Source of the DNA: Palsa-506 sp963709075
Lineage (GTDB): Bacteria > Actinomycetota > Actinomycetes > Streptosporangiales > Streptosporangiaceae
Length of the DNA: 64,000 bases
Direction of reading: 5' to 3'
Assembly: GCA_963709075.1 (NCBI GenBank)
Contig: CAVPUY010000014.1
Coordinates: forward strand, 930,001-994,000
The notes beneath the pieces were generated by a model. It saw only the letters and a list, made by a program, of their open reading frames with translations. It had not been told where the DNA came from and did not search any database. Numbering within the stretch: position 1 is the first letter of the stretch; each line of letters opens with the position of its first letter. Of the stretch, positions 1 through 9,273 are shown piece by piece. The translations under genes were made by a program, and so were the position numbers.

Positions 1-1
1 C

Positions 2-1381
2 CAGGACCTGACCGACGACCAGCATGAGCAGATCGACAAGCTCGCCGCCCCGCTGCGGGCCTGCAACGCCACCAGCGACCTGATCGACCGGGACGCGGTC
101 TGGACCGCCAAGCGGGCCGCCCTGGAGATCATCTACCAGGTCCCGCTCAGCGGCACGCGACGGGCCGGCTTCCAGCGTTTCCGCGAGCAGGAGGGCAGCG
201 AGCTTGAGCACTGGGCCGCCTGGTGCGCGCTGGCCGAGCTGCACGGGCCCGACTGGCGCAGCTGGCCCGACGAAGCACGGAATTCCCGTTTCGGCAAAGA
301 AGACACTGCGGCCGGATGGCCGTACGCGGCCGCGGACTTCCACGCCTGGCTGCAATGGCTCGCCGACGAGCAGCTTGCGTCGGCGCAGCGGGCCGCGCTG
401 GCGGCGGGAATGACCATCGGCATCATCCATGACCTCGCGGTCGGCGCGCACCCTGGCGGCGCGGACGCCTGGACCCACCAGGACAAGATCGTCGGCGGGA
501 TGAGCGTGGGGGCGCCGCCGGACGGGTTCAACCAGCTCGGGCAGGACTGGGGGCAGCCGCCGTGGAACCCGCGGCTGCTGGCGGGCGCCGGCCAGAATCC
601 GCTGGCCAGCCTGTTCGGTACGGCGCTGCGGCACGCGGGCGGGCTGCGGGTGGATCACGTGATGGGGCTGATGCGGCTGTGGTGGGTGCCGGTCGGCATG
701 TCGCCGGACCGCGGCGCGTACGTGCGGTACGACCACCGGGCGACCGTGGGCGCGCTGGCCGGCCAGGCCGCCCGGGCAGGCGCGCTGGCGATCGGCGAGG
801 ATCTCGGCACGGTCGACCCGTGGATCCGTGAGTACCTGGCCGGCTGCGGCGTCCTCGGCACGACCATGCTCTGGTTCGCCAGGGAACCGGATGGCTCGCC
901 GCTACGCCCGGAGCACTGGCGGCGCAACTGCATGGCGGCGGTGGGAACGCATGACCTGCCGCCGGTAAGCGCGTTTCTCACCGGCGAGCAGGTGACCGTA
1001 CGAGCCCGGCTTGGCCTGCTGAAGCAAACCGAGGATCTGGAACGGGGCAGCGCGGAGCGGATGGTCTCGCGCTGGCGGGATGCCCTGGTGGCGGACGGCC
1101 TGCTCGCGCCAGCGGCGGCCGGGCACGCCGAGTTCACCGTGGCACTTTACGCGTACCTGGCCAAGACGCGGGCCCAGCTGATCAGCGTCTCGCTGGCCGA
1201 CGCCGTCGGCGACCACCGGGCCCAGAACCTGCCGGGCACCAACGAGGAGTACCCGAACTGGCAGGTTCCGCTGTGCGGCCCGGCCGGGCGGAGCGTGCTC
1301 CTGGAGAGCCTGCCCGGGCTGCCGCTTGTCCGTGCGGTCGCGGCCGCCGCGGCCGGGAAGCCGCCTGCCGCCGCAGGCTAG
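2..1381 (+). CDS. malQ: 4-alpha-glucanotransferase (amylomaltase), 3' part
   Basis: C-terminal 459 residues of a MalQ-type GH77 enzyme; the frame is open to the left edge, so the 5' end is missing. The enzyme transfers maltooligosaccharide segments between alpha-1,4-glucans in the cytoplasm (maltose and glycogen metabolism). Visible GH77 marks are the nucleophile region GGLRVDHVMGL near position 640, the acid/base region IGEDLGTVD near 790-815, and the third carboxylate region GTHDLPPV near 945-965. The conserved tail NLPGTNEEYPNWQVPL follows. The reading frame is clean. It converges on pepN with only about 30 bases between the stops. Family assignment is secure. Confidence 0.95.
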   Translation, partial: QDLTDDQHEQIDKLAAPLRACNATSDLIDRDAVWTAKRAALEIIYQVPLSGTRRAGFQRFREQEGSELEHWAAWCALAELHGPDWRSWPDEARNSRFGKEDTAAGWPYAAADFHAWLQWLADEQLASAQRAALAAGMTIGIIHDLAVGAHPGGADAWTHQDKIVGGMSVGAPPDGFNQLGQDWGQPPWNPRLLAGAGQNPLASLFGTALRHAGGLRVDHVMGLMRLWWVPVGMSPDRGAYVRYDHRATVGALAGQAARAGALAIGEDLGTVDPWIREYLAGCGVLGTTMLWFAREPDGSPLRPEHWRRNCMAAVGTHDLPPVSAFLTGEQVTVRARLGLLKQTEDLERGSAERMVSRWRDALVADGLLAPAAAGHAEFTVALYAYLAKTRAQLISVSLADAVGDHRAQNLPGTNEEYPNWQVPLCGPAGRSVLLESLPGLPLVRAVAAAAAGKPPAAAG

Positions 1382-1411
1382 CCCGGCCAGGCCAGCCCAG
1401 GCCAGCCCAGG

Positions 1412-3946
1412 CTAGCCCGCGGCGGCGTCGCGCTGCTGGCAGCGGAGCGCGCGGGCGACGTCGTCCCGGCCCTCTGCCAGCAGGCGGCGCAGCGGCGGCG
1501 GCGGATCGGCGCTGGCGATGTAGTCGTCCGCGGCGGCGATCGCTGCCGCCGTGATCATGTCCCGCGGGTAGGCATTCTCCGCGAACCACTGCGCCATGTC
1601 CGAGGTCCAGTCGCGCCAGATCTGCCCGACGACCTCGAAGTAGCGCTGCCCGTAGGGCTCGAGCAGCTCGGCGTGATCATGGTCAGGATCGGTGAAGCCG
1701 TCAAGCATGGCGCGGAAGACCGCATTCGGCAGCCCGCCGCCGGTGATCTGCGCCCAGGCGGCCTCCTTGGCGGCCGGGTCGGGGATCGAGGCGGTGCAGG
1801 CCGCGGCGTACCGCTCGCCTGCGTCGGTGCGGTCCCGGTCAAGCTCGGCGTCGATCTCGGCCTGGCCGGCTGCGCCGCGGCTGACCAGGCGGCCAAGCAG
1901 CAGCCAGCGGAACTCGGTGTCGACGGACAGCCCCTCGATCACGACGGAGCCGTCCAGCAGGCCGGCCAGCAGTGACAGGTCGGCCAGCGACGTGGCCACC
2001 CGGGCCAGCGCCCTGGCGTAGGCGAGCTGCCGGTCGGAGCCAGGCTCGGCCGCCTGCATGCGCTCGCGCAGCGCGGTGGCCAGGAGTTCCAGGCCGCCGC
2101 CGCGCCAGGCCGGGTCGGCGTAACGCCGCACCGCCGCGGCCGCCTGCGCGAGCACGGACTGGAGCACGGAAATGTCACGGATCGAGCCTGCGGCCGCCAG
2201 GACCAGGCTGACGTAGTCGCGGGCGGGCAGCTCGGCGTCCCGGCACATGTCCCACGCGGCGGCCAGGCACAGGGCCGCGGGCAGCGAGTCGGCGAAGTCG
2301 CCGCTCCCGGTCACGAGCGTGCGCAGCGAATGGTCGTCGAGCCGGATCTTGGCGTAGGTCAGGTCGTCATCGTTGACCAGCACCAGGTCGGCCCGGCGCT
2401 CGCCGGAGAGCGCGGGAATCTCGGTGCGCTCGCCGGCGATGTCGGTCTCCACCCGGCGCCGCCGGGCCAGGCCGGAGCCGGTCCGGTCGTACAGTCCGAC
2501 CGCGATCCGGTGCGGCCTGAGCACCGGGTGGCTGGCGGGCGCCTGCTGGACAACCGCGAACGTGGTGAACCGGTCGTCGGCGTCGGTCTGGTATTCCGGC
2601 CGCAGGGTGTTCACCCCGGCGGTCTCCAGCCACTCCTTCGACCAGGACGACAGGTCGCGGCCTGAGGCCGTCTCCAGCGCGGCCAGCAGGTCGGCAAGGC
2701 TCGCGTTGCCCCAGGCGTGCTGGCCGAAGTAGGCGCGCAGGCCGGCCAGGAAGTGGTCCCGGCCGACGTAGGCGACAAGCTGCTTGAGCACCGCCGCGCC
2801 CTTGGCGTAGGTGATGCCGTCGAAGTTGACCTCGACGGTTTCGATATCCGGTGCGTCGGCGGCGATCGGGTGGGTCGAGGGCAGCTGATCCTGCCGGTAC
2901 GCCCATGCCTTCCACACCTGCGCGAAGGTGGTCCAGGCGTGCGGCCAGCGGGTGGCCTCGGCCTGCGCCACGTTGCTCGCCCAGGTGGCGAAGGACTCGT
3001 TCAGCCACAGGTCGTCCCACCAGCGCATGGTGACAAGGTCACCGAACCACATGTGCGCCATCTCGTGCAGGATCGTCTCGGCCCGGCTCTCCCTGGCCGA
3101 GTCGGTCACCCGGGACCGGAAGATGTAGTCCTCGAGGAACGTCACGCAGCCCGCGTTCTCCATCGCGCCGGCCTTGTACTCGGGCACGAACAGCTGGTCG
3201 TACTTGCCGAACGGGTACCGCACGCCGAACGAGTCGTGGAAGAAGTCGAAGCCCTGCCTGGTGACCTGGAAGATCTCGTCGGGGTCCAGGTAAGACGCGA
3301 GCGACTGGCGGCAGTAGATGCCGAGCGGGATGCCGTCGTGGTCGGCGCGGACCACGTGATAGGGCCCGGCCGCAACGGCGGTGATGTAGGTGGACATCGG
3401 CGGGGAGGGCGGGAAATGCCAGCGCCTGGTGCCAGGCCCGGCCGGGGCAGCGGTCACGTCCGGCGCCATGTTCGAGATCACCTGCCACGTGTCCGGGCAG
3501 GTCACGGTGAACTCGAATCGCGCCTTCAGATCGGGCTGGTCGAAGCAGGCGTAGATCCGGTGCGCGTCGAAGGTCTCCAGGTCCGAATACAGGTAGACGC
3601 CCTTGTCCGCCGGGTCGGTGAACCGGTGCAGCCCCTCGCCGGTACGGGAGTAGGCGCAGTCGGCGACGACGGTGAGCTCGTTGGCGCTGCCCAGGCCGTC
3701 CAGCCTGATCCGGTGCCCGGTGAAGTTCTCCCGGCCGACCTCGCTGCCGTTGAGCGTGATCTCGCGTATCTCCGGCGCGGTCAGGTCGATGAAGGTCGAG
3801 GCGCCGGGGGTGGCGCGGAAGGTGACGGTTGTCCGGGACCTGAATGTCGTCTCGCCGCCGGTCAGGTCGAGGTCGATCCGGTAGGACTCGACCTCGACCA
3901 GCCGGGCTCGGTCCCCCGCCTCGTTGCGGGTGAGTTTGCTCGCCAC
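1412..3946 (-). CDS. pepN: Aminopeptidase N, M1 family zinc metallopeptidase
   Basis: An 844-residue cytoplasmic aminopeptidase that removes N-terminal residues from peptides. The exopeptidase motif GAMEN lies near residue 260. The zinc site HEMAH near 292 is followed 18 residues later by the Glu of NESFATW (HExxH-x18-E). The C-terminal half matches the ERAP1-like helical domain seen in actinobacterial PepN. The frame is open upstream of the chosen start, but GTG at 3946 is preferred because GGAAGGGG ends 8 nt before it and the product then begins VASKLTRNEAGDRARL, as in the family. The gene is divergent from the DsbA-like gene and convergent with malQ. Confidence 0.95.
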   Translation of the reverse strand: MASKLTRNEAGDRARLVEVESYRIDLDLTGGETTFRSRTTVTFRATPGASTFIDLTAPEIREITLNGSEVGRENFTGHRIRLDGLGSANELTVVADCAYSRTGEGLHRFTDPADKGVYLYSDLETFDAHRIYACFDQPDLKARFEFTVTCPDTWQVISNMAPDVTAAPAGPGTRRWHFPPSPPMSTYITAVAAGPYHVVRADHDGIPLGIYCRQSLASYLDPDEIFQVTRQGFDFFHDSFGVRYPFGKYDQLFVPEYKAGAMENAGCVTFLEDYIFRSRVTDSARESRAETILHEMAHMWFGDLVTMRWWDDLWLNESFATWASNVAQAEATRWPHAWTTFAQVWKAWAYRQDQLPSTHPIAADAPDIETVEVNFDGITYAKGAAVLKQLVAYVGRDHFLAGLRAYFGQHAWGNASLADLLAALETASGRDLSSWSKEWLETAGVNTLRPEYQTDADDRFTTFAVVQQAPASHPVLRPHRIAVGLYDRTGSGLARRRRVETDIAGERTEIPALSGERRADLVLVNDDDLTYAKIRLDDHSLRTLVTGSGDFADSLPAALCLAAAWDMCRDAELPARDYVSLVLAAAGSIRDISVLQSVLAQAAAAVRRYADPAWRGGGLELLATALRERMQAAEPGSDRQLAYARALARVATSLADLSLLAGLLDGSVVIEGLSVDTEFRWLLLGRLVSRGAAGQAEIDAELDRDRTDAGERYAAACTASIPDPAAKEAAWAQITGGGLPNAVFRAMLDGFTDPDHDHAELLEPYGQRYFEVVGQIWRDWTSDMAQWFAENAYPRDMITAAAIAAADDYIASADPPPPLRRLLAEGRDDVARALRCQQRDAAAG

Positions 3947-4064
3947 AGTACGTGCCCCTTCCATGGGCTGGCCGTCCCGGCATGATCCCATGCTGGCCGC
4001 CGGAATGCCCAGCGCCGCCGTCCGGTTGTCAGCCGCTGGAAGCCCTTACCCCCGAGGAGAGCGC

Positions 4065-4682
4065 ATGACCGAGCAGGAAGCCACCCCGGTCGATTTCTGG
4101 TTTGACCCGCTGTGCCCGTGGGCGTGGATCACCTCGCGGTGGCTGCTCGAGGTGCAGAAGGTCCGGCCGGTGGTGCCCCGCTGGCACGTGATGAGCCTGG
4201 CCGTGCTGAACGAGGACAAAGAAGACCTGCCGGAGCGGTACAAGGAGTCGATGGCCAGGGCGTGGGGCCCGGTCCGGGTGTGCATCGCGGCGGAGCAGAA
4301 GCTCGGGCCCCAGGTGCTCGGCCCGCTGTACACCGCGATCGGCACCCGCTTCCACCACGAGAAGGCAGAACGCAGCCGGGCGACCATCGAGGCCGCGCTG
4401 GCCGACGCAGGCCTGCCCGCCGAGCTGGCTGAGGCGATGGAATCGACCGACTACGACGAGGCGCTGCGGGCATCGCACTGCGACGGGATGGACCGGGTCG
4501 GATACGAGGTCGGTACCCCGGTGATCGCCGTCGGTGACCTGGCGATCTTCGGCCCGGTGGTGTCCCCGATCCCGCGCGGCGAGGCAGCGGCCAGGCTCTG
4601 GGACGGCGTCATGCTGATCGCGGGCACGGACGGATTCTTCGAGCTGAAGCGCAGCCGCACCAGGGAGCCGGTCTTCGGCTGA
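4065..4682 (+). CDS. DsbA-family protein, mycothiol-dependent nitroreductase-like (Rv2466c type)
   Basis: A 205-residue thioredoxin-fold protein with an inserted helical domain, the size of the Rv2466c family (mycothiol/mycoredoxin-linked reductases acting on nitro compounds and in oxidative stress). The N-terminus has FWFDPLCPWAW, so the active-site CxxC is CPWA: the first Cys is kept and the resolving Cys is Ala. The cis-Pro loop is GTPVI near residue 150. The ATG at 4065 has GAGGAG 5 nt upstream; an upstream in-frame ATG would overlap the pepN start and lacks family similarity. It stands alone, divergent from pepN. The family is clear; the exact substrate is unknown. Confidence 0.85.
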   Translation: MTEQEATPVDFWFDPLCPWAWITSRWLLEVQKVRPVVPRWHVMSLAVLNEDKEDLPERYKESMARAWGPVRVCIAAEQKLGPQVLGPLYTAIGTRFHHEKAERSRATIEAALADAGLPAELAEAMESTDYDEALRASHCDGMDRVGYEVGTPVIAVGDLAIFGPVVSPIPRGEAAARLWDGVMLIAGTDGFFELKRSRTREPVFG

Positions 4683-4717
4683 GGCCGGCTTGGCGGGGTG
4701 CTACGAGCTGCCCGGAG

Positions 4718-5329
4718 TTACCGGCGGCTCGTGACGGTGAGGCGCCACCGGCATCGCGTCCTGATGGCCAGGTAGTGCCGGCCGGCGTCGTGGTGGGCCC
4801 AGGTCGTTCCGTGCCCCGCCGTCCCGCGCCTGGCGACCTGCGCGCCGCCAGCACCGCCGGAGCCGTGCTCGCTGACGATGAAGCTGCCGGCCGAGCCTGC
4901 TGCGGCGCAGTCGTAGGACCACGCGAGTTCCCAGCTGCCCGTCCCGCCGATGGCGAACTGGCTCGTGTCGGCGCTGCCCTGCCCGGCGTACACCTCCAGG
5001 GTCCCGGCCGCAACCGCCGCCCGGGTCGGTGCCGGGCGGCCCCGTGCCGTGCGGCCGGCCCTGGCCGCGGGAATGGCCGCCCCGCCGCCAGGCGCCTTCT
5101 TCGGCAGGGTGGCGCTGGTGTTCCGCGCGATCGGCGCGGTCGCCACGGCGACCATGGTCACGGCGGCGATCACGACGAAGAGTCCGGTAGCCCAGACGAT
5201 GGCGATCAGGAGGAGCTTCATCGCCCGCCGCACTCGCTCGCGCAAGACCGCGTTACCGCCGAGCGCCGCGGCGTGCTGGGGAACGCGGGATGGCCTGGGA
5301 TGCATCGCGTACGGGGACTGGTGAGACAT
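4718..5329 (-). CDS. Single-pass membrane protein with extracytoplasmic domain, unknown function
   Basis: A 203-residue protein with a cytoplasmic basic N-terminus (about 1-37), one hydrophobic segment LLLIAIVWATGLFVVIAAVT (about 39-58), an Ala/Pro/Arg-rich linker, and an exported C-terminal domain. That domain begins GTLEVYAGQGSADTSQFAIG, has paired cysteines (SYDCAA and TRCRW) and ends RLTVTSRR. This is the layout of small actinobacterial membrane-anchored secreted domains, but I do not recognise the family. It is convergent with the DsbA-like gene. The frame is clean and codon use is normal. Confidence 0.6.
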   Translation of the reverse strand: MSHQSPYAMHPRPSRVPQHAAALGGNAVLRERVRRAMKLLLIAIVWATGLFVVIAAVTMVAVATAPIARNTSATLPKKAPGGGAAIPAARAGRTARGRPAPTRAAVAAGTLEVYAGQGSADTSQFAIGGTGSWELAWSYDCAAAGSAGSFIVSEHGSGGAGGAQVARRGTAGHGTTWAHHDAGRHYLAIRTRCRWRLTVTSRR

Positions 5330-5663
5330 CCGCTACCTTAAGGTGCGTGTTTCGGGTCTGCTACGGAAAGTGACAAAAAGCTGTCGTCACTCACCGGGAG
5401 CGTTGTATCACGAAATGAAATGACGCCCAAGGGTTACTCTTGTTTTGCCTGCTAAATGGCTTGTACTCAGACCGTCGCCGTGGGATTGCATGACATCGCC
5501 AGACGGATTTTCACACCACATGCGCGTTATGTAGCGGGATTCTGACTATTTGTCAGCGGTTTTCTCTACAGCCGGTAATTTCCGGGGCGCAGTCCGGGGG
5601 GAACGCCGGGCGCCCGGGCTGGCGGCTTCCGCGGCGCTGACGCAATGAGCGAGGATGGCTGAC
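5330..5663. other. Divergent intergenic region, likely promoters
   Basis: About 330 bases between the divergent membrane-protein gene and the aldehyde dehydrogenase. It is clearly richer in A and T than its surroundings, as expected for promoters. An imperfect palindrome CTGAC-TATTT-GTCAG lies at 5542-5556, roughly 110 bases before the dehydrogenase start, and could be an operator. No open reading frame of interest. Confidence 0.4.
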
Positions 5664-7076
5664 ATGCGAAGTAACTACATCGGCGGCGCGTGGACAGGTT
5701 CGGCCAGTGACGCCGGCATTGACGTGGTGAACCCGGCGACCGAGGAAGTCATCGAGCGTGTTCCGGCCGGCCACCCGGCCGACGTCGACGCGGCGGTTGG
5801 CGCTGCCCGGGCCGCATTCCCCGGCTGGGCGGCGACGCCGGTGGCCGAGCGGGCGGCCCGGCTCGACGCGGCCAGGGAACTGCTGGCGGAGCGGGCGGAC
5901 ACGGTGGCAGCGGTCATCGCCGCCGACATGGGCTCGCCGATTGGCTTTGCCCGCAAAGTCCAGGTCGGCACCCCGCTGGCGGTGCTCGCCAGCTACGTGG
6001 AGCTGCTTTCTTCCTATGACTTCGGCGGCGAGCGGGTGGGCAACTCGCTGATCGTGCGCGAGCCGGTCGGCGTCGCCGGAGCGATCACGCCGTGGAATTA
6101 CCCGCTGTACCAGATAGTGAACAAGGTCGCCGCCGCGCTCGCGGCCGGCTGCCCGGTCGTGCTGAAACCGAGCGAGGTCGCGCCGCTCGCGGCCTACGAG
6201 CTGGCGGCCATCTTCCACGAGACAGGCCTGCCTGCAGGCGTAGTCAACCTGGTCAGCGGGACCGGGCCGGTGGTCGGCGAGGCCATCGCCGGCCATCCGG
6301 GCATCGACATCGTGTCCTTCACCGGTTCAGCGAGGGCCGGGACCAGGGTCGCCGAGGTAGCCGCGGCCACCGTCAAGCGGGTCACGCTGGAGCTTGGCGG
6401 CAAGTCGGCGAACGTCATCCTGCCTGATGCGGACCTGGCTACCGCGGTCAAGGTCGGGGTGGCCAAGGCGTTCATCAACTCCGGCCAGACCTGCAACGCG
6501 CTCACCCGGATGCTGGTTCACCGCGACAGCTACGACGAGGCGGTCAGCCAGGCGGCCAAGTACGCGGAACGCTATCCGGCCGGCGACCCGCTCGCCGCTG
6601 GCACCAGGCTCGGCCCGCTGGTCTCGGCGGCACAGCGGGACAGGGTGCGGGGGTACATCGAGCGCGGCGTGGCCGAGGGCGCCCGGCTGGCGGCAGGCGG
6701 CGCTGAGCCGCCGGACGGACTCGGTACCGGCTACTACGTGCAGCCGACGGTATTCGCCGACGTGACCCCGGACATGACGATCGCGCAGCAGGAGATCTTC
6801 GGGCCGGTGCTCTCGGTGATTCCGTACTCGTCTGAGGATGAGGCGGTCGAGATCGCCAACGGCACCCCGTATGGCCTGGCCGCCGCCGTCTGGTCGGCAG
6901 ATCAGGATCATGCCGTGGCCATCGCCAGACGGCTGCGGGCCGGGCAAGTCGAGGTCAACGGCGGGGCATGGAACGTGGCCGCGCCCTTCGGCGGGTTCGG
7001 CCAGTCCGGTTACGGACGGGAACTTGGCGCCTACGGCCTCGAAGAGTACCTGGAGGTCAAGGCGCTCCAGTTCTGA
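5664..7076 (+). CDS. NAD(P)+-dependent aldehyde dehydrogenase
   Basis: A 470-residue cytosolic ALDH-superfamily enzyme that oxidises an aldehyde to the acid. Family marks include the cofactor region ITPWNYPLYQIVNK, VLKPSEVAPL, the FTGSARAG turn, the general base Glu in LELGGKSANVIL near residue 243, and the nucleophile Cys in NSGQTCNA near 275. The tail FGGFGQSGYGRELG is typical. There are two nearby ATGs: 5655 abuts the GAGG box, whereas 5664 sits 9 nt after it, so 5664 is preferred. The substrate cannot be told from sequence. The rpiB start follows after 22 bases, so they may be co-transcribed. Confidence 0.92.
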   Translation: MRSNYIGGAWTGSASDAGIDVVNPATEEVIERVPAGHPADVDAAVGAARAAFPGWAATPVAERAARLDAARELLAERADTVAAVIAADMGSPIGFARKVQVGTPLAVLASYVELLSSYDFGGERVGNSLIVREPVGVAGAITPWNYPLYQIVNKVAAALAAGCPVVLKPSEVAPLAAYELAAIFHETGLPAGVVNLVSGTGPVVGEAIAGHPGIDIVSFTGSARAGTRVAEVAAATVKRVTLELGGKSANVILPDADLATAVKVGVAKAFINSGQTCNALTRMLVHRDSYDEAVSQAAKYAERYPAGDPLAAGTRLGPLVSAAQRDRVRGYIERGVAEGARLAAGGAEPPDGLGTGYYVQPTVFADVTPDMTIAQQEIFGPVLSVIPYSSEDEAVEIANGTPYGLAAAVWSADQDHAVAIARRLRAGQVEVNGGAWNVAAPFGGFGQSGYGRELGAYGLEEYLEVKALQF

Positions 7077-7098
7077 GCGGGTCTGCCAGACTGGCCCT

Positions 7099-7575
7099 GT
7101 GCGCGTTTACCTAGGATCCGATCATGCCGGGTTTGAGCTGAAGGCACGCCTGGTCGAGTGGCTGATCTCCGCCGGGCATGAGCCAGTGGACTGCGGCCCC
7201 GACGTGCTGGACGACCAGGATGACTATCCGCCTTACGTCATGCGCGCGGCCAGCGCCGCCGTTGCGGATCCCGGCAGCTTCGGGATCGTCATCGGCGGCT
7301 CGGGCAACGGCGAGCAGATCGCCGCGAACAAGGTTCGCGGCGTGCGGGCGGCCCTGGCCTGGAACGAGGAGACGGCGCGGCTGGCCCGGCTGCACAACGA
7401 CGCCAACGTGCTCAGCCTCGGTGCGCGCGAGCAGCCGATCGAGCAGGCGGTCAGCTTCGCCAAGGCGTTCGTCGGCACCGAGTTCTCCGGCGCGCCGCGG
7501 CACGCCCGCCGGCTGATGATGATCACTGACTACGAGGAATCCGGGAAACTGCCCCCGCTGCCCGGTGCCTCTTAG
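7099..7575 (+). CDS. rpiB: Ribose-5-phosphate isomerase B
   Basis: A 158-residue RpiB/LacAB-family sugar-phosphate isomerase interconverting ribose-5-P and ribulose-5-P in the pentose phosphate pathway. The N-terminus VRVYLGSDHAGFELK carries the substrate-binding SDHAG motif. GGSGNGEQIAANKVRGVRAA corresponds to the anion hole; the actinobacterial family carries Ser/Gly here instead of the catalytic Cys of E. coli RpiB. HNDANVLSLGAR is also conserved. The start is GTG 7099; the open frame continues upstream into ALDH but has no similarity there. A strong hairpin follows the stop. Confidence 0.93.
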   Translation: MRVYLGSDHAGFELKARLVEWLISAGHEPVDCGPDVLDDQDDYPPYVMRAASAAVADPGSFGIVIGGSGNGEQIAANKVRGVRAALAWNEETARLARLHNDANVLSLGAREQPIEQAVSFAKAFVGTEFSGAPRHARRLMMITDYEESGKLPPLPGAS

Positions 7576-7589
7576 CGGAGTCTGGCCCG

Positions 7590-7907
7590 CTACCGGCGCG
7601 GCCTCCGGCGGCCGCGCCGGCGGCCGCCGGAACCGGGCGGGCTGGCCGGCACAGATCTGGCGGGCGGCTGTGGGGCCGGCCCGGCTGGGCCGGCCGCGTC
7701 CGCTTGGCCGGCCGGGCGCTCGGCCGGGCTGGCCGGGAGAGGCGAGCGAGCGGGCGGGATGAATCTCGCCCGGCTGGCGGTGCCCGGCTGGCGGGCCGGC
7801 CCTGGCTGCTCGTCGGCCGCGGCGGCCCTGGCCTCGTCCTCGGGCAGTGGCCGCGATACGTCCCGGGCCCGCATCGCGGAATCTACCGTTACCTTCATTC
7901 CTGGCAT
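7590..7907 (-). CDS. Small protein with low-complexity tail, unknown function
   Basis: A 105-residue frame beginning MPGMKVTVDSAMRARDVSRP. The ATG is preceded by GGGAGG with 5-nt spacing, and the first 20 residues have balanced composition, so translation looks real. From about residue 30 it becomes Ala/Pro/Gly/Arg-rich and probably disordered. It lies downstream of the Eis-like gene on the same strand. I cannot assign a family. The C-terminal half could be out-of-frame readthrough of a shorter protein. Confidence 0.4.
   Translation of the reverse strand: MPGMKVTVDSAMRARDVSRPLPEDEARAAAADEQPGPARQPGTASRARFIPPARSPLPASPAERPAGQADAAGPAGPAPQPPARSVPASPPGSGGRRRGRRRPRR
7595..7618 (+). terminator. GC-rich hairpin after rpiB
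   Basis: A perfect 9-bp stem, GGCGCGGCC then a 6-base loop then its complement, starts 20 bases after the rpiB stop. There is no T-run, as is common for actinobacterial terminator-like hairpins. It overlaps the end of the small gene on the other strand. Confidence 0.4.
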
Positions 7908-8010
7908 CAGCGCCTCCCGGCTCAGTCTCGCACGCCAGCGCCGCCGGCCGCCTTCATCCAGAACTCCGCCGGCCGCACATACGTGCTGTGATCACGCCCG
8001 GAGCGGCGGG

Positions 8011-9273
8011 TTAGAAGATCATCGGACTCCAGGGCTGCGGATCCCACGACATGGCCGCGGAAAGCTCGGCCACTGCTCCCGGCCTGGCCTCGGCGACCAG
8101 CCCGGCACGGGCCAGCGCGCCGAGCCTGGTGCCGCCCAGGTACGCGGCGCCAAGCGACTGGACAGGAAGCTCGACGTCGGCTGGCGCGGATGTCCGGGCA
8201 CAGCTCGCCCCGGCTGCGGCCGGGGCGGCCTGCAGCCGCCAGCGGCCCGCGTTCCCTGGCAGCAGCTCGTCGGTCACCTCGATGACGATGTCCAGGTCGC
8301 GGGCATACTGCCGGTGGGCCAGCGCGCGGCCCAGGTCGACCAGCCGGATCCAGAGCCCGTCGGCAATCTGGGCGCGGGCCCGCCTGATGTCGGCGAGCAG
8401 GTAGAGCAACGGGTCGTCGACGGGCCGCAGCCGTGCCCTGATCTCGTCGACAAGATCCCGGTTCAGCAGGTCAGCCCAGAGCGCGGCGGTCGCCGCGGGG
8501 TCGAGGGAGACCAGCTCCCTGACGTTGAGGGTGCCATCGGCGATGCCGTGCTCGTTCCAGCTCGGGTTCACCGAGAAGAGCGCGTAGCCGCGCGCCCCCG
8601 TCGCGTCCTCGGCGAGCACGCACCGCAGCGGGCTCGCGCCCTCGCGCCAGTAGTCGGGGTCATGCAGCGCGTCCTGCCACCAGCGATCATCCCGGACGAG
8701 CATTCCTGGCCGGCCAGGAACGGCCTGCTCGTGCACCTTCGCGAGCTCCGCCCTGGCCGACTCCGGCTCTGCCTGGCGCAACTGGAGTTCGCCGTCGCCG
8801 GCACCCTCGGGTCCGCTGGCCAGCTGCCGTATCATCCGCCCCTCGCCGCGCCTGACGGTAAGCCGCGCCTGCATCGAGGCGAGACCGTAGCCGTACCGGC
8901 CGTAGATGCCCGGCTCCGACGCGAACAGGGCAGCGACCGCCTCATGGCCGGCGCCGATGTCGGCAAGCTGCCGCCGCATCAGGCTGGTCAGGATCCCGCG
9001 GCGCCGGTACGAGGGCAGCACGCTGACCCCGGATACCCCGGCCACCGGCGCCATCGCGCCGGGCAGCGCCATCTGGAAGCTGTAGGCGCAGGCGGTGCCC
9101 ACCGGGCGGGCGCCGTCAAAAGCGGCCAGGCTGCGGTCCAGCTCGAAGGTCAGCCGCTGGTGCTCGCGCGCGGCCTCGGACGGCCAGCTCGAGTTGAAAG
9201 CGTGCTCGCCGACGGCGAAGAAAGCGGCGTACTCATCCTCGCCCACGGGCCGGATCGGATAGCGGTCAGTCAT
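8011..9273 (-). CDS. Eis-like GNAT family N-acetyltransferase
   Basis: A 420-residue protein of the Eis family (double GNAT fold plus C-terminal sterol-carrier-like domain), which acetylates amines from acetyl-CoA. The N-terminal GNAT domain shows the acetyl-CoA loop VLPSYRRRGILTSLMRRQL near residue 90. The C-terminal region ends in the free carboxylate typical of the family (PQPWSPMIF). The start MTDRYPIRPV at 9273 was chosen; a much longer open frame runs upstream but overlaps the divergent phosphatase and shows no similarity. Eis relatives act on aminoglycosides or peptide lysines; the substrate here is unknown. Confidence 0.88.
   Translation of the reverse strand: MTDRYPIRPVGEDEYAAFFAVGEHAFNSSWPSEAAREHQRLTFELDRSLAAFDGARPVGTACAYSFQMALPGAMAPVAGVSGVSVLPSYRRRGILTSLMRRQLADIGAGHEAVAALFASEPGIYGRYGYGLASMQARLTVRRGEGRMIRQLASGPEGAGDGELQLRQAEPESARAELAKVHEQAVPGRPGMLVRDDRWWQDALHDPDYWREGASPLRCVLAEDATGARGYALFSVNPSWNEHGIADGTLNVRELVSLDPAATAALWADLLNRDLVDEIRARLRPVDDPLLYLLADIRRARAQIADGLWIRLVDLGRALAHRQYARDLDIVIEVTDELLPGNAGRWRLQAAPAAAGASCARTSAPADVELPVQSLGAAYLGGTRLGALARAGLVAEARPGAVAELSAAMSWDPQPWSPMIF

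Noticed and set aside
2717..3985. 422-codon plus-strand frame opposite pepN
   Set aside because: Shadow of pepN; Gly/Val/Arg-rich without motifs.
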